DNA from: Bradyrhizobium diazoefficiens
GTDB lineage: Bacteria > Pseudomonadota > Alphaproteobacteria > Rhizobiales > Xanthobacteraceae
DNA length: 64,000 nt
Assembly: GCF_016616425.1 (NCBI RefSeq)
Contig: NZ_CP067101.1
Coordinates: 6,758,001 to 6,822,000, forward strand
Reading direction: 5' to 3'
Shown here: positions 8,919-17,911 of the stretch, piece by piece
How positions within the stretch are numbered: the first letter of the stretch is position 1
Layout: every line of letters begins with the position of its first letter
Translations under genes and position numbers: made by a program
Notes under the pieces: model-generated
What the model was told of the DNA's origin: nothing
Seen by the model: only the letters and a program-made list of their open reading frames with translations
Database searches by the model: none

Positions 8919-9019
8919 AGCATGATCCGGAAAAGTGCGCAGCGGTTTTCCGAAAAGATCATGCGTAAACAACAATCTAAAGCGCGATGACGATTCATCC
9001 TGATCGCATCGCGCTTTAA
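8919..9019 (+). repeat. Composite double-hairpin intergenic repeat, copy 1
   Basis: Two hairpins in series: AGCATGATC...GATCATGC (8919-8964) enclosing a GGAAAAGTGCGCAGCGGTTTTCC stem, then TAAAGCGCGATG...CATCGCGCTTTA (8978-9018). The reverse complement of nearly the same sequence occurs at 28616-28716. It begins at the stop codon of the cold-shock gene. Confidence 0.8.
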
Positions 9020-9056
9020 CGGGCCTGACGCAAAACACGCGGCGCAATCCTTGGCG

Positions 9057-9081
9057 AAAAAAACCGGCCGCGAGCGGCCGG
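9057..9081 (-). terminator. Rho-independent terminator of the outer-membrane protein gene
   Basis: On the minus strand CCGGCCGC-TC-GCGGCCGG forms a perfect 8-bp stem followed by seven T residues. It lies 34 bases past the stop of the gene at 9115. Confidence 0.85.
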
Positions 9082-9114
9082 GAGGTTGTAGTCCGGTATT
9101 TTCTTCTTCAGCTA

Positions 9115-9738
9115 TCAGAAGCGATAGTTTACGCCTGCGCGCACAACGCTGGCGCTATAGCCGTTTGACACGCCCGTAATTGCGAACTGGCTCGTCGACA
9201 GATCGATGTAGAGATATTCGAGCTTGGCGCTCCAGTTCGGCGCGAGGCCCATTTCCGCGCCGCCACCGATGGTCCAGCCGGCAGTGGTGTGCGACTCCGT
9301 CCCGCCGAAGGTCTGCCCGCGCAGTTCACCGAAGGCGAGGCCGGCGGTGCCATAGAACAGCACATTGCTGAAGGCATAGCCGGCACGGCCGCGCAGGGTG
9401 CCAAACCAGGGATTGGAGAACTTCCACGGTGCGAAAGTGTCGTCGGCACCGGCGGCCTGGATGTCGCCTTCGACGCCGAACACCCACGGGCCATTCTGGA
9501 AGTTGTAGCCGGCCTGAACACCGCCGACGAAGCCCGACGGCTTCGAGGGATTGTTGTCGACCGAGCCCCATTCGTAGCCGACATTGCCGCCGAGATAAGG
9601 ACCGGCCCAGCTATACGCATTGAGCGGCTGGTTGACGGTATAGGGGGCACGCTGCCCGTAATTGAAATCGGCGGCCTCTGCCGAAGCTGTCCAGCCGGCT
9701 GCAACCAACGCAGCTGCGCCCACAACGAGCCTCTTCAT
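9115..9738 (-). CDS. Outer-membrane beta-barrel protein (Omp31/opacity type)
   Basis: A 207-residue porin-like outer-membrane protein. A signal peptide ends near ASAEAADFN. Alternating hydrophobic strands follow with the motif WAGPYLGGNVGYEWG, the repeated GG-Y-N/G-Y pattern and a C-terminal VRAGVNYRF ending in Phe, which is the outer-membrane insertion signal. This is the small Omp31-like family abundant in Bradyrhizobium. The ATG at 9738 has GGAG six bases upstream. A strong terminator follows. The upstream region shared with uvrC carries TTAA-rich repeats. Confidence 0.87.
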   Translation of the reverse strand: MKRLVVGAAALVAAGWTASAEAADFNYGQRAPYTVNQPLNAYSWAGPYLGGNVGYEWGSVDNNPSKPSGFVGGVQAGYNFQNGPWVFGVEGDIQAAGADDTFAPWKFSNPWFGTLRGRAGYAFSNVLFYGTAGLAFGELRGQTFGGTESHTTAGWTIGGGAEMGLAPNWSAKLEYLYIDLSTSQFAITGVSNGYSASVVRAGVNYRF

Positions 9739-9854
9739 CGCACACTCCAACGCAACTGCTGCAACCCGTGCGATGCCTGCGCCGCCGCGCGAGGCAAAAC
9801 CGCATGGTTACGGAACCACCACTTCTTCGCGCAGGATTTATCGAGAGTTTTAAG

Positions 9855-9895
9855 TTAAAGGCCTGTTAAGCCGGGTTACTGCGCTGTTAACAGGC
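9855..9895. promoter_or_regulatory. Possible CtrA-like site and inverted repeat in the omp/uvrC intergenic region
   Basis: TTAA-AGGCCTG-TTAA at 9855-9869 fits the TTAA-N7-TTAA consensus of the cell-cycle regulator CtrA. It overlaps an inverted repeat, GCCTGTTAA (9861-9869) and TTAACAGGC (9887-9895). The region lies about 120 bases upstream of both divergent start codons. Whether CtrA binds here is inference. Confidence 0.4.
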
Positions 9896-9988
9896 TTAAG
9901 CAAGCGTTACCCGGAACTGCGCCACCATTCTGTGCGTGTCGCATGGCCGGAACTTCAAATCGGCCCCCCCAGCGCCTAAATTCGCATC

Positions 9989-12061
9989 ATGGCTCACGAT
10001 TCCACCGACAATCCGGACGACGCACGCGCGCGCAAATCGCCACGCCGCGCGACGACCGACGCCCCGCCAGAGAGCCTGGCGCCGGACCTCGATCCTGCCA
10101 CCATTGGTGGCGAGGACGAGGACGATGCGCGTCTGCCGGACATCCTGGAAGAGAGCGGCGCCGTCGGCGAAGGGCCGCTGGCGACCGGCCACGAGGCGAT
10201 CGAACGCGCGGTCCGCCTCGCCCCCACCTCGCCGGGCGTCTATCGCATGCTCAATGCGAATGCCGACGTGCTCTATGTCGGCAAGGCCAAGAACGTCAAA
10301 AAGCGCCTCTCCAACTATGCGCGCCAGAATGCGCCGCAGCCGGCGCGCATCCTGCGCATGATCGCAGCCACTGCTACCGTGGAAATCGTCTCGACCAACA
10401 CCGAGACCGAAGCGCTGCTGCTGGAAGCCAACCTCATCAAGCAGCTTCGGCCGCGCTTCAACGTGCAGCTGCGCGACGACAAGTCTTTTCCCTATATCCT
10501 GATCACCGGCGATCATTGGGCGCCGCAGATCCTGAAACATCGCGGCGCGCAGAGCCGGCCCGGGCGTTATTTCGGTCCGTTCGCCTCCGCCGGTGCGGTC
10601 AACCGCACCATCACGGCGCTGCAGCGCGCGTTCCTGATCCGCTCCTGCACCGATTCCTTCTTCGAGAGCCGCACCCGGCCCTGCCTGCTCTACCAGATCC
10701 GCCGCTGCGCCGGCCCCTGCACCCGCGAGATCGACTTCCCCGGCTATACGACGCTGGTGCGCGAGGCGAGCGACTTCCTGTCCGGCAAGAGCCATGCGGT
10801 GAAGCAGGAGCTCGCCGGCGAGATGGAGAAGGCGGCTGGCGAGCTCGAATTCGAGCGCGCCGCGCTCTACCGCGACCGTCTCGCCGCTCTCTCGGCGATC
10901 CAGTCGCAACAGGGCATCAATCCGCGCACGGTGGAAGAAGCCGACGTGTTCGCCATCTACCAGGACGGCGGCTTCTCCTGCGTCGAAGTGTTCTTCTTCC
11001 GCACCGGGCAGAACTGGGGCAACCGCGCCTATTTTCCGCGCGCGGAGAAGACATTCACGCCGGAAGAGGTGCTGGGTTCCTTCCTCGCCCAGTTCTACGA
11101 CGACAAGCCGCCGCCGAGGAACATCCTGCTCTCGCACGAGATCGAGGAAAGCGAGCTGCTCGCCAATGCGCTCTCGATCAAGGCCGGCCACAAGGTCGAG
11201 GTCATCGCGCCCAAGCGCGGCGAGAAGAAGGAGCTGGTCGCCCACGCGCTGACCAATGCGCGCGAGGCTCTCGGCCGCAAGCTCGCGGACACCGCGACGC
11301 AGAGCCGTCTGCTGGACGCCATGGCCGCGACGCTGCACCTCCCGCACTCACCCAAGCGCATCGAGGTCTACGACAACAGCCACATCCAGGGCACCAATGC
11401 GGTCGGCGCCATGATCGTCGCCGGCCCGGACGGCTTCGTGAAGAACCAGTACCGCAAGTTCAACATCAAGTCGGAAGGGATCACGCCTGGCGACGACTTC
11501 GCCATGATGCGCGAGGTCCTCGAGCGCCGCTTGAAACGTCTGATCAACCCGCCCGAGGAGGGGGCGGCCAGGGAAAACAACAAGGCAAAGGACGACGATT
11601 TTCCGCAATGGCCCGATCTCGTGATCATCGACGGCGGCCGCGGCCAGCTCAACGCCGTCCGCGAGATCTTCGCAAATCTCGGCCTGACCCAGGTGTCGCT
11701 GATGTCGGTCGCGAAGGGGCCGGACCGGGATGCCGGCCGCGAGACCCTGTTCATGCCCGAGCGCGAGGCCATCAAGCTGGAGCCGCGGGACCCCGTGCTC
11801 TATTTCATCCAGCGCCTGCGCGACGAGGCCCACCGCTTCGTCATCGGCTCGCACCGCAAGCTGCGCAAGAAGGACATCCGCGAGGCCGGTTTGCAGGAGA
11901 TTCCGGGCATCGGCCCGTCACGCAAACGTGCCTTGCTGCATCATTTCGGAACCCTGAAGGAGATCGAACGGGCCTCGATCGCCGATCTCGGCAAGGTTCC
12001 GGGGGTGAGCGCCGAGAGTGCGCGCAGGATTTTCGAGTATTTCCATCCCCAGCCGGGATGA
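9989..12061 (+). CDS. uvrC: Excinuclease ABC subunit C
   Basis: Makes both incisions in nucleotide-excision repair with UvrA/UvrB. The 690-residue product has an acidic N-terminal extension (about 75 residues), the GIY-YIG nuclease ([11 protein letters not shown]...[14 protein letters not shown]), a cysteine-containing stretch (RRCAGPC), a UVR motif that contacts UvrB ([16 protein letters not shown]), the RNase H-like endonuclease domain ([23 protein letters not shown]), and two helix-hairpin-helix motifs ([26 protein letters not shown]). The N-terminal extension is longer than in E. coli and of low complexity. pgsA, moaD and moaE follow, a conserved alphaproteobacterial order. Confidence 0.95.
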   Translation: MAHDSTDNPDDARARKSPRRATTDAPPESLAPDLDPATIGGEDEDDARLPDILEESGAVGEGPLATGHEAIERAVRLAPTSPGVYRMLNANADVLYVGKAKNVKKRLSNYARQNAPQPARILRMIAATATVEIVSTNTETEALLLEANLIKQLRPRFNVQLRDDKSFPYILITGDHWAPQILKHRGAQSRPGRYFGPFASAGAVNRTITALQRAFLIRSCTDSFFESRTRPCLLYQIRRCAGPCTREIDFPGYTTLVREASDFLSGKSHAVKQELAGEMEKAAGELEFERAALYRDRLAALSAIQSQQGINPRTVEEADVFAIYQDGGFSCVEVFFFRTGQNWGNRAYFPRAEKTFTPEEVLGSFLAQFYDDKPPPRNILLSHEIEESELLANALSIKAGHKVEVIAPKRGEKKELVAHALTNAREALGRKLADTATQSRLLDAMAATLHLPHSPKRIEVYDNSHIQGTNAVGAMIVAGPDGFVKNQYRKFNIKSEGITPGDDFAMMREVLERRLKRLINPPEEGAARENNKAKDDDFPQWPDLVIIDGGRGQLNAVREIFANLGLTQVSLMSVAKGPDRDAGRETLFMPEREAIKLEPRDPVLYFIQRLRDEAHRFVIGSHRKLRKKDIREAGLQEIPGIGPSRKRALLHHFGTLKEIERASIADLGKVPGVSAESARRIFEYFHPQPG

Positions 12062-12156
12062 ATTAAAGGGGACGCGGTCATATGGTCGTTGCATCCCGTG
12101 CCCCATTTGGGAGCGGGACGGTTGACGTTCAGGCACCAGCGGTATTGGTAGGACGG

Positions 12157-12774
12157 ATGAACATCGCGACGACACGAGGGGCAACCAGGCGCTCGATGTC
12201 CCTTCCCAACATCCTGACCTATGGCCGGATCGCTGCGATCCCGGTCGTGGTCGGGTGCATCTACGCGCAGTCGATCATGGACGAGCCGCTGTGGCTGCGC
12301 TGGGTGGCGGTGGCCATCTTCATCGGCGCGGCTGTGACCGATTATCTCGACGGCTATTACGCGCGAATCTGGAATCAGCAATCGGCCTTCGGCCGGATGC
12401 TCGATCCGATTGCCGACAAGCTGCTGGTCGCCTCGTGCCTGCTGATGCTGGCCGCCGACGGCATCATCCATGGCTGGTCGCTGTGGGCTGCCATCGTGAT
12501 CCTGTGCCGCGAGATCCTGGTCTCGGGCCTGCGCGAATACCTCGCCGCACTCCGCGTCAGCGTGCCCGTGACCAAGCTTGCCAAGTGGAAGACCACGGTT
12601 CAACTCGTCGCCATCGGCTTCCTGCTCGCTGGTCCGGCCGGCGACGAGGCGGTGCCCGTCGTCTCGATGGTCGGACTGGCGCTGCTGTGGGCCTCGGCGA
12701 TCCTGACCATCTACACAGGCTACGATTATTTCCGCGCCGGCATCCATCACCTCATCAAGGAGGACGAGGGATGA
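12157..12774 (+). CDS. pgsA: CDP-diacylglycerol--glycerol-3-phosphate 3-phosphatidyltransferase
   Basis: Inner-membrane enzyme making phosphatidylglycerol phosphate, the first committed step to PG and cardiolipin. The CDP-alcohol phosphotransferase signature is complete: DYLDGYYARIWNQQSAFG followed by RMLDPIADK, i.e. D-G-x2-A-R-x8-G-x3-D-x3-D. About five hydrophobic helices are visible in 205 residues. The start is taken at ATG 12157; a later ATG (12196, MSLPNILTYGR) sits right at the homologous N-terminus and is equally plausible. The stop overlaps the moaD start (ATGA). Confidence 0.9.
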   Translation: MNIATTRGATRRSMSLPNILTYGRIAAIPVVVGCIYAQSIMDEPLWLRWVAVAIFIGAAVTDYLDGYYARIWNQQSAFGRMLDPIADKLLVASCLLMLAADGIIHGWSLWAAIVILCREILVSGLREYLAALRVSVPVTKLAKWKTTVQLVAIGFLLAGPAGDEAVPVVSMVGLALLWASAILTIYTGYDYFRAGIHHLIKEDEG

Positions 12775-13022
12775 AGGTGAAGTATTTCGCCTGGGTGCGC
12801 GAGCGCGTCGGCAAGGCGGAGGAGACCATTGAGCCGCCTGCGACCGTGCGCACCGTCGAGGAGCTGATCGCCTGGCTGTCCAGCCAAAGCGAGGCCTATG
12901 CCTATGCGTTCGAGAAGCCGAAGGTGATCCGCGCCGCGATCGACCACGCCCATGTCAAATCGGACGCCGCGATCTCGGGCGCCCGCGAGATTGCGTTCTT
13001 CCCGCCGATGACCGGCGGCTAG
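12771..13022 (+). CDS. moaD: Molybdopterin synthase small subunit (sulfur carrier)
   Basis: Ubiquitin-fold sulfur carrier of 83 residues. Its C-terminal Gly-Gly (PPMTGG) is adenylated and thiocarboxylated, then donates sulfur to precursor Z in complex with MoaE. The start ATG overlaps the pgsA stop by four bases and the stop is three bases from the moaE start, so expression is coupled. Length and the Gly-Gly tail are both normal for the family. Confidence 0.9.
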   Translation: MKVKYFAWVRERVGKAEETIEPPATVRTVEELIAWLSSQSEAYAYAFEKPKVIRAAIDHAHVKSDAAISGAREIAFFPPMTGG

Positions 13023-13025
13023 GCC

Positions 13026-13508
13026 ATGACGTCCCCCGTCACCACCTGTCCCGTCACCATCCGCATCCAGGAGGACGACTTCGATGTCGCCCGCGAAATC
13101 GCACTCCTGACCAAGAGCCGTACCGACATCGGCGCCGTCGTGACCTTCTCTGGCATCTGCCGCGGCGATGAGGACAGCGCGAAGATCGCTGCGCTTACCC
13201 TGGAACATTATCCCGGCATGGCCGAGGAAGAGATCAAGCGTCATGTCGACGAGGCGATCTCGCGTTGGCCGCTGAACGGCGTCACGGTGATCCACCGCGT
13301 CGGTCGCTTCGTGCCGGGCCAGAACATCGTGCTGGTGCTGACCGCCTCCCAGCACCGCCAGGCCGCATTCCAGGCGGCCGAGTTCCTGATGGACTATCTC
13401 AAGACCAGCGCGCCGTTTTGGAAGAAGGAAGAGAGCGAATCCGGCACCGGCTGGGTCGAGGCGCAGGCCCGCGACGACGAAGCCGCCGCACGCTGGACAA
13501 AATCCTGA
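13026..13508 (+). CDS. moaE: Molybdopterin synthase catalytic subunit
   Basis: Large subunit of MPT synthase, 160 residues. Conserved blocks include GAVVTFSGICRGDED, LTLEHYPGMAEEEI, IHRVGRFVPGQ and FLMDYLKTSAPFWKKE, whose lysines line the active site. Together with moaD it converts cyclic pyranopterin monophosphate to molybdopterin. No other molybdenum-cofactor genes lie in the window. The stop overlaps the start of prmB by one base (TGATG). Confidence 0.93.
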   Translation: MTSPVTTCPVTIRIQEDDFDVAREIALLTKSRTDIGAVVTFSGICRGDEDSAKIAALTLEHYPGMAEEEIKRHVDEAISRWPLNGVTVIHRVGRFVPGQNIVLVLTASQHRQAAFQAAEFLMDYLKTSAPFWKKEESESGTGWVEAQARDDEAAARWTKS

Positions 13509-14467
13509 TGGCACGCGCAGCCAAAAAGACCACGCGCCGCGCGGCCGCGCCAAAACTCGCGAAACTGGGGCGCGGCGAGCTCCTCACGCTGCTCGATTTC
13601 GTCCGCTATGCGGTGAGCCGCTTCAACGAAGCCAAACTCGCTTTTGCCCATGGCACTACCGATCCGGTCGCCGAAGCGGCTTTCCTGGTCTGCGAGGCGC
13701 TGCATCTGCATCCCGAACAGCTCGAGAGCTTCGCCAACGCCCGCGTCACGGCCGCGGAGGGCAAGACCGTCCTTGATCTGATCCATCGGCGCGTGACCAC
13801 GCGCAAGCCGGCCGCCTATCTCGTCAACAAGATCTACATGCGCGGCCTGCCCTTCTATGTCGACGAGCGCGTCATCGTTCCGCGCTCCTTCATCGGCGAG
13901 CTGCTGGATTCGCACTTCGGCGGCCACGGCGAGGCCGGATCGCTGATCGACGATCCCACGGCCGTCGAACGCGTGCTCGATCTCTGCACGGGATCCGGAT
14001 GCCTCGCCATCCTCGCCGCGCATCATTTCCCGAACGCCACCGTCGATGCCGTCGATATCTCCAAGGGCGCACTCGAGGTCGCCACGCGAAATGTCGGCGA
14101 ATACGGGCTCGAGGAGCGAATCAGCCTCTATCGCGGCGACCTGTTCGCCCCCCTCGGCGACGATAGGTACGATTTGATCATCACCAACCCGCCTTACGTC
14201 GACGCGGACGGCATGGCCGCGCTGCCGCCGGAATGCCGTGCCGAGCCCAAGCTCGCCTTCGACGGCGGCGCCGACGGTCTCGACGTGGTGCGGCGGATCC
14301 TGCGCGAGGCGCCCGATCACCTGACACCGGATGGCGGGCTGATCTGCGAGATCGGCCGCGGCCGCGCATTGGTCGACGAGGTCTTTCCGGAACTGCCGCT
14401 GCTCTGGCTCGACACCGAGGACTCCGAGGGCGAGGTGTTCTGGATCGCGGCCGCCGATCTCGGCTGA
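13508..14467 (+). CDS. prmB: Ribosomal protein L3 N5-glutamine methyltransferase
   Basis: SAM-dependent methyltransferase of the HemK/PrmC class, 319 residues. Motif I reads LDLCTGSGCLAILAA and the glutamine-binding motif is ITNPPYVD. The long N-terminal helical domain with VPRSFIGELLDS matches PrmB (acts on ribosomal protein L3) more than PrmC (acts on release factors), whose motif differs at that point. It directly follows moaE with a one-base overlap. The basic N-terminus (AAKKTTRRAAAPK) may contact RNA. Confidence 0.85.
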   Translation: MARAAKKTTRRAAAPKLAKLGRGELLTLLDFVRYAVSRFNEAKLAFAHGTTDPVAEAAFLVCEALHLHPEQLESFANARVTAAEGKTVLDLIHRRVTTRKPAAYLVNKIYMRGLPFYVDERVIVPRSFIGELLDSHFGGHGEAGSLIDDPTAVERVLDLCTGSGCLAILAAHHFPNATVDAVDISKGALEVATRNVGEYGLEERISLYRGDLFAPLGDDRYDLIITNPPYVDADGMAALPPECRAEPKLAFDGGADGLDVVRRILREAPDHLTPDGGLICEIGRGRALVDEVFPELPLLWLDTEDSEGEVFWIAAADLG

Positions 14468-14556
14468 TCCGTTACCGCGACTGCGCCCCGGCGGAACAAG
14501 TCAAATTCCGCCACGTTCATCCCCGACGAACTGTCTTGCTCTCGGAGGATGTCCGC

Positions 14557-15141
14557 ATGCTCGCGCCATCGGGCGAATTGCTGCGCGCCGGCATGGCGCT
14601 CAAGCTCAACCACCTCAAACGCGCCGCGCGATCGTATTTGCGTGACCGCACCAGTCAGGCCACGGGACGCGCGACGTCATATGCGGTCGCGGCGGGACTA
14701 TTCGCGGTCGCCGGAGTGTTCCTGATCGCGACCTTCTTCGTCGGCCTGATCGCCCTGTACCGCTGGGTCGCGATCGCCTACGGACAATTCTGGGGTTTTG
14801 GTGCCGTTGCGGCCGTGCTGCTGGTGTCGGCTGCTGTCTGCGCCGGCGTCGCCATGGCGATGATGAAGCGGCCGAGCAAGGCAATCGTGCCGCTTGCCAG
14901 CCGCATGCGCGTTGCGATCGCGACGCCGCGCATCCCGCGCGGAACGGTCAAGCAGGCCGTGAAGGAGGTCGCGACGACGATTCCCCTCGTTCCGCTTGCG
15001 CCGGGTGAACGTAGTCATGGCAGCAAAGTCTGGTCGACCGGGGCCAGCCGTCCCGTGCAACTTGCCCTGATGCTCGCAGCCATCGGTCTGGTCGGGTTGA
15101 CGGCCGCCAGGCGTCGGCGCAGGCATGATCTGGAGGCGTGA
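14557..15141 (+). CDS. Phage-holin-superfamily-like membrane protein
   Basis: A 194-residue protein with two adjacent transmembrane helices at about residues 45-70 and 78-105 (FAVAGVFLIATFFVGLIALY and GAVAAVLLVSAAVCAGVAMA), and a third hydrophobic segment near the C-terminus (LALMLAAIGLVGL) followed by RRRRR. The paired helices resemble the holin-X / DUF1469 class found in many alphaproteobacteria, where no lysis role is implied. ATG 14557 has GGAGG eight bases upstream. The next gene starts at the base after the stop. Confidence 0.65.
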   Translation: MLAPSGELLRAGMALKLNHLKRAARSYLRDRTSQATGRATSYAVAAGLFAVAGVFLIATFFVGLIALYRWVAIAYGQFWGFGAVAAVLLVSAAVCAGVAMAMMKRPSKAIVPLASRMRVAIATPRIPRGTVKQAVKEVATTIPLVPLAPGERSHGSKVWSTGASRPVQLALMLAAIGLVGLTAARRRRRHDLEA

Positions 15142-16272
15142 ATGCCGGAGCGGCGTTCCGAGCAGATCGACAGTTGGATGCTGGTGGCGGCGACGGCCAT
15201 CTTCGTGCTCACCGCGGAGCGCTACTTCCAGGATTCGAACCTTGCCAGGTCGGGCTCTCCGCAAGACCGGCGCAACGGCGAGGCGAATTCACCGGAAACG
15301 AACCCGGCCAACGCCGCGGTGCAGCCTGGCCATGGCCGCCGCGCCAAGAGCCCGTTCGCAATCCCTTGGGCGGGCTGGAAGGATATCTTCTGGCGTACCT
15401 ATCAGCGGATCGGCGACGACCGTCTGCTCGCGACAGCGGGCGGCGTCGTGTTCTTCGGGCTGCTCGCGATCTTTCCGGCGGTCACGGCGCTGGTTTCCTC
15501 TTACGGCCTGTTCGCCAATCCTGCGACGATCAGCGCCAATCTGCAGACGCTTGCGGCCATGCTGCCGGAGGGCTCGTTCCAGATCGTCGAGGACCAGGTG
15601 GCGCGCGTGGTCTCGAACGGCAACACCACCCTCGGCGCCACGTTCCTGTTCGGCCTCCTGCTTGCGATCTGGAGCGCCAATGCCGGCGTCAAGGCGATCT
15701 TCGACGCTCTCAACGTGGCCTATGAGGAGCGCGAGAAGCGCAGCTTCATCAAGCTCAACATGGTATCGCTGGCCTTCACGGTCGGCGGCATCGTGGCGCT
15801 GCTGGTGATGGTGGGGGTTGTCGTCGCCTTCCCGCTGACGCTCAATCATCTCGGCATGGCGCCCGAAAGCAAGCTGATCGTGGCGCTGGCACGGTGGCCG
15901 CTGATGTTCCTCATCCTGCTGGTGGCGCTCGCGATCCTCTACCGCTTCGCGCCCAGCCGCGATGCGCCGCGCTGGCAATGGCTGAGCCTCGGCGCGGTCA
16001 TCGCCGCCATCCTCTGGATTGCTGGCTCGGCGCTGCTGTCCTGGTATCTCTCGGAATTCGCCAACTACAACGCGACCTACGGCTCGCTGGGCGCCGCGAT
16101 CGGCCTGATGATGTGGATGTGGATGTCGGCGATCGTCGTCATGTTCGGCGCCGAGCTGAATTCGGAGGTCGAGCGGCAGACGCTGAAGGACACGACCGAG
16201 GGGCCACCCAAGCCGCTCGGCACCCGCGAGGCCGTCTCTGCTGACACTGTCGGAGCCGCCGCGCCAGCCTGA
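15142..16272 (+). CDS. YihY/virulence factor BrkB family membrane protein
   Basis: Inner-membrane protein of 376 residues, once misnamed RNase BN. Six helices are visible (GVVFFGLLAIFPAVTAL, TFLFGLLLAIWSANAGV, VGGIVALLVMVGVVVAF, WPLMFLILLVALAILYRF, AAILWIAGSALLSWYL, IGLMMWMWMSAIVVMFGAEL). The family signature FPAVTALVSSYGLF and the final GAELNSEVERQT are intact. An N-terminal helix plus a polar linker (residues 1-75) precede the conserved part. The gene abuts the holin-like gene, so they form an operon. Function is unknown; transport has been proposed for the family. Confidence 0.85.
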   Translation: MPERRSEQIDSWMLVAATAIFVLTAERYFQDSNLARSGSPQDRRNGEANSPETNPANAAVQPGHGRRAKSPFAIPWAGWKDIFWRTYQRIGDDRLLATAGGVVFFGLLAIFPAVTALVSSYGLFANPATISANLQTLAAMLPEGSFQIVEDQVARVVSNGNTTLGATFLFGLLLAIWSANAGVKAIFDALNVAYEEREKRSFIKLNMVSLAFTVGGIVALLVMVGVVVAFPLTLNHLGMAPESKLIVALARWPLMFLILLVALAILYRFAPSRDAPRWQWLSLGAVIAAILWIAGSALLSWYLSEFANYNATYGSLGAAIGLMMWMWMSAIVVMFGAELNSEVERQTLKDTTEGPPKPLGTREAVSADTVGAAAPA

Positions 16273-16420
16273 CCGCGCCTGAGAACGCGCCGCTATCCCC
16301 TCGAATCAACAATGATGTTAAGCTCCTGCGGGCTTGGGGACGCATGAGGCGTGACGGGATCGTACAGCGGCCCGTGTTTTCCCGGGTGAGGCAGTCAGAT
16401 CTTGAGGCGTAACGCGCGGC

Positions 16421-17896
16421 ATGATTCGCATTTCGACGATCTTCATCGCCATCTGCATGGTCCTGGTCGCGGCCTCGCTCGGGCTCGTGCTCTACGCCGT
16501 CGCCGGGATCAGCGGAACCGAATCCGCGATCGTGGCGCTGACCGCGCTGACCTTCCTGATCCTCTACAACGCGGTGTCTATGCGGCTGCGCGACCGCAGC
16601 GACGTCGGCGGCCAGATCGCCGATCTATCCCGCGGCACCGCCGACCTCGCCCGCCAGGTCGCCGAGTTCGGCCGCCGGTTAGCTGCGATCGAGGGACGCA
16701 TCGCCTCGTCCAATTCGACCAATTCCGAGCGCATCCAGTCGGTGGCCGGCGAGATCAACGAGCTCGGCGGATTGGTCAGACAGCTCGCCACCACCGTGTC
16801 GGTCCATGAGGATTTGCTGGCCGGCGGCGTGCCGGCGCCGGCTCCCGCCCCGGTCGCCAGGCCCGAGCCGGAGGCGCCGATCGACCTGGTTGCGCCGTTC
16901 GAGGAGCGGCCGGTCGCTCCTCCCCCGATGCCCGCACCGCCGTCACGGCCGGTACCGGCAGTCCAGACCCGGGCCGCCAATCCGATTGCGACGGCCACCG
17001 GGCGCAACCAGACCCAGCTGCTGGCGACGCTGCGCAACGCGATCGACGAGAATCGCATCGACATCTTCCTCCAGCCGATGGTGACATTGCCGCAGCGCAA
17101 GGTGCGGTTCTACGAGGCTGTGACGCGCCTGCGCGACGAGCGCGACCAGCTGATCGCAGCCGAGGAGTTCATCAGCATCGCGGAGGCTTCCGGGCTGATC
17201 GGGCGTATCGACAACATGGTGATGCTGCGCTGTGTGCAGGTGCTGCGGCGCCTGATGGTGCGCAACAAGGAGGTCGGCGTGTTCTGCAACGTCGCGGCCT
17301 CCACCCTCGGCAATTCCACCACCTTCGCACAATGCCTCGACTTCCTCGAAGCCAACCGGGCGCTGGCGCCCTCGCTGGTGCTGGAGTTCAAGCAATCGAC
17401 GTTCCGCAATCTCGGCCCGGCCGAGACCGAGAATCTCGCAGCGCTCGCCCAGCGTGGCTTCCGTTTCTCGATCGACCATGTCACCGATCTTCGCATCGAG
17501 CCGCGCGAGCTGGCCGACCGCGGGGTGCGCTTCATCAAGGTGCCGGCCACGTTGCTGCTCGACCCGAAACAGGCCTCGGCCTCGGACATCCATCCCTCCG
17601 ACCTCTCCGACCTGCTCGGCCGCTTCGGCATCGACCTGATCGCCGAAAGGATCGAAGGCGAGCGCGCGGTCTTGGACCTGCTCGATTATGACGTGCGGTT
17701 TGGCCAGGGCTTCCTGTTCGCGCCGCCCCGGCCATTGCGGCCGGAGGGGGCATCTGCTACCGGCGGGGCCTCGCCGAACCAGGCGCAGGACATTCAGGGA
17801 TCCAATGGCTCCGCTTCCCCCAGCCAAGGCACGACTTCGGCCGCAGCTCCAGCACAACGCATCACCGGCAACGCCGCACTCGCGCGCCGCATCTGA
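16421..17896 (+). CDS. EAL-domain protein with TipF-like architecture
   Basis: 491 residues. Two N-terminal membrane helices (about 8-30 and 36-52), a coiled-coil (60-130), a Pro/Ala-rich linker (135-180) and a C-terminal EAL domain (195-445). This order matches Caulobacter TipF, a c-di-GMP receptor for flagellar assembly. The catalytic signature is degenerate: EAL reads EAV (YEAVTRLRDE), the DDFGTG-type loop reads IDHVTD, and the LKID-type motif reads IKVPA. It is therefore probably a binder of c-di-GMP and not a phosphodiesterase. The TipF link is inferred from architecture; no flagellar genes are adjacent, though cheY and cheZ lie elsewhere in the window. Confidence 0.78.
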   Translation: MIRISTIFIAICMVLVAASLGLVLYAVAGISGTESAIVALTALTFLILYNAVSMRLRDRSDVGGQIADLSRGTADLARQVAEFGRRLAAIEGRIASSNSTNSERIQSVAGEINELGGLVRQLATTVSVHEDLLAGGVPAPAPAPVARPEPEAPIDLVAPFEERPVAPPPMPAPPSRPVPAVQTRAANPIATATGRNQTQLLATLRNAIDENRIDIFLQPMVTLPQRKVRFYEAVTRLRDERDQLIAAEEFISIAEASGLIGRIDNMVMLRCVQVLRRLMVRNKEVGVFCNVAASTLGNSTTFAQCLDFLEANRALAPSLVLEFKQSTFRNLGPAETENLAALAQRGFRFSIDHVTDLRIEPRELADRGVRFIKVPATLLLDPKQASASDIHPSDLSDLLGRFGIDLIAERIEGERAVLDLLDYDVRFGQGFLFAPPRPLRPEGASATGGASPNQAQDIQGSNGSASPSQGTTSAAAPAQRITGNAALARRI

Positions 17897-17911
17897 TCGG
17901 CCACGCACGTC

